From Chryseosolibacter sp966095595 (lineage in GTDB: Bacteria > Bacteroidota > Bacteroidia > Cytophagales > Cyclobacteriaceae), in the NCBI GenBank assembly GCA_966095595.1, contig CBHTUB010000270.1, positions 1-8,030 on the forward strand: 8,030 nucleotides of DNA, given 5' to 3'. Below, piece after piece: positions 6,838-8,030 of this stretch. The notes beneath the pieces were generated by a model. The model saw only the letters and a program-made list of their open reading frames with translations, was not told the origin of the DNA and made no database searches. Position 1 is the first letter of the stretch, and each line of letters begins with the position of its first letter. The translations under genes and the position numbers were made by a program.

Positions 6838-8030
6838 TTATTTACGCTTCGACTTTGCAAGGTCAATAAAGTATTGCATCGATGATGGATTTCTCAACGA
6901 GCCTTCATTGACAACTGCCTTCGGGTCTTTACCCATCAACACTTTTTTTACAGGGGTCTCGGTTTTTTTCCCACTGATCGTATACGGGACATCAGGGACT
7001 GGGATGATCTCGTCCGGAACATGACGCGGACTATAGTCAGCGCGTATGGTGGTATTGATCTTCTTTTTCAAGTCTTCAGTGAGCTGTTGTCCCTCAGCAA
7101 GCACGACAAACAATGGCATCCAGAACTCACCGCCATCTTTTTCCAGGCAGATGATCAGACTATCCTTTACCTCCTTCACCTTGTCGACTGCACGGTAGAT
7201 CTCACTCGTGCCGATCCTTATCCCGCCTCGGTTCAGTGTCGCATCGGACCGCCCATAGATGATAATCCCATTCCGGTCCGTGATCTCGATCCAGTCACCA
7301 TGTCGCCATATCGCGGGATACATCTCGAAATAACTTTCCGTATATCTTTTAAAGTCGGCATCGTTCCAGAAGAATACGGGCATCGAAGGCATCGGTGCCG
7401 TGATGACCATTTCTCCGACTTCCCCTTTTACAGACTTGCCATCCTCATCAAGGGCTTCGAGCTTACAGCCCAACGCGCGGCATTGGATCTCGCCCGAGTA
7501 TACAGGCCACATCGGGTTGCCGCCGACAAAGGCGCTGCACACATCCGTTCCTCCGCTCATCGACGCGAGCCACACATGGCTCTTCACTTTTTTGTACACC
7601 CAATCGAAACCCTCGGGCGGCAGCGTGCTGCCAGTTGAACCTATGGACCTGAGTCGTTGCAGCCTGTATCTGTCTGCAGGGTTGATCCCCGCCTTGATGT
7701 TTGCCAGAATGAATGCGGCGCTGGTTCCAAAATGATCGATACCGATCTCGTCTGCATATTGCCACAACACATTGAGGTCGGGGAAGCCGGGACTTCCGTC
7801 GTAGAGCACCATCGTTCCTCCTGCGAGCAAACTCCCATGGATGTAGTTCCACATCATCCATCCCGTGGTGGTATACCAGAAACATCGCTCACCTTTTTTA
7901 AAGTCGTTGTGAAACGTTCCGTATTTCAGTTGCTCCAATAAAATTCCGCCATGTGAATGTGTGATCGCTTTGGGCAAACCTGTTGTCCCGGATGAATACA
8001 AGATCCACAACGGGTGTGAGAACGGAACAC
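6838..8030 (-). CDS. aacS: Acetoacetate-CoA ligase (acetoacetyl-CoA synthetase), 5' truncated by window edge
   Basis: This is the C-terminal 396 or so residues of an ANL-superfamily acyl-CoA ligase of the acetoacetate type: acetoacetate + ATP + CoA gives acetoacetyl-CoA + AMP + PPi, in the cytoplasm. Visible motifs in order are the P-loop YSSGTTGLPKA (about 7998-7966), WMMWNYIHGSLLAGG, SMSGGTDVCSAFVGG, SGEIQ, the hinge-side WRHGDW, YGRSDATLNRGGIRIGTSEIYR, and the C-terminal SGKKTE with the catalytic lysine. The phrases HPLWILYSSGTTGLPK, GGTDVCSAFVGG and the terminal NPSSMQYF are characteristic of acetoacetyl-CoA synthetase rather than acetyl-CoA synthetase. The frame stays open to base 8030, and the TTG at 8010 lies inside the conserved P-loop strand, so it is not a start. 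About 250 N-terminal residues of a usual 650 are outside the window. It is followed by gldC after 6 bases. Role: ketone body or ketoacid use, or lipid precursor supply. Confidence 0.92.
   Translation of the reverse strand, partial: VPFSHPLWILYSSGTTGLPKAITHSHGGILLEQLKYGTFHNDFKKGERCFWYTTTGWMMWNYIHGSLLAGGTMVLYDGSPGFPDLNVLWQYADEIGIDHFGTSAAFILANIKAGINPADRYRLQRLRSIGSTGSTLPPEGFDWVYKKVKSHVWLASMSGGTDVCSAFVGGNPMWPVYSGEIQCRALGCKLEALDEDGKSVKGEVGEMVITAPMPSMPVFFWNDADFKRYTESYFEMYPAIWRHGDWIEITDRNGIIIYGRSDATLNRGGIRIGTSEIYRAVDKVKEVKDSLIICLEKDGGEFWMPLFVVLAEGQQLTEDLKKKINTTIRADYSPRHVPDEIIPVPDVPYTISGKKTETPVKKVLMGKDPKAVVNEGSLRNPSSMQYFIDLAKSKRK

Noticed and set aside
7021..7638. 205-codon open frame on the + strand opposite the ligase
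   Set aside because: Shadow of the conserved ligase coding sequence; no recognisable motif or own regulatory signals.
8008..8010. TTG as the start of the acyl-CoA ligase
   Set aside because: The codons before it (…SHP) continue the conserved sequence before the P-loop, and an ANL ligase cannot begin there; the gene is cut by the window edge.

Overview
The window looks like Bacteroidota DNA, most likely from a gliding Cytophagia/Flavobacteriia-type bacterium. The pointers are a recognisable gldC, two lipoproteins with Lys-rich signal peptides, a TonB-dependent receptor with an N-terminal carboxypeptidase-regulatory-like domain, starts without Shine-Dalgarno sequences, and a TTTG/TAnnTTTG-like promoter. 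The exact genus cannot be told from the sequence alone.

Layout, left to right. At 1-278 (+) is the 3' end of a rhodanese-domain gene. It is followed by about 200 bases of non-coding DNA with several small inverted repeats and then a long hairpin (487-531), which lies between the convergent rhodanese gene and the minus-strand genes and probably terminates transcription from both sides. Everything from 549 to the right edge is on the minus strand. Reading in the direction of transcription (right to left) these are: a 5'-truncated acetoacetate-CoA ligase (aacS-like); gldC, 6 bases after it; a secreted alpha/beta-hydrolase lipoprotein with its own terminator; a TonB-dependent outer-membrane receptor with a candidate promoter; and, 6 bases after that, a large SGNH/GDSL-type hydrolase lipoprotein.

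How the genes may work together. The receptor and SGNH lipoprotein form a clear two-gene unit, probably an outer-membrane uptake system in which the lipoprotein cleaves or holds an ester-containing ligand and the receptor imports the product. This is analogous to SusC/SusD, but no SusD is present. The neighbouring alpha/beta-hydrolase lipoprotein is a second predicted surface or periplasmic esterase. The acetoacetate-CoA ligase would activate a small ketoacid in the cytoplasm. A joint ester or lipid scavenging role is possible but is inference; the gldC-aacS pairing may be purely positional.

The most notable point is that the SGNH lipoprotein departs from the family's catalytic blocks (GNS for GDS, GLDD for GxND) and is more than twice the usual length. 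No mobile element, CRISPR array, tRNA or rRNA was seen.
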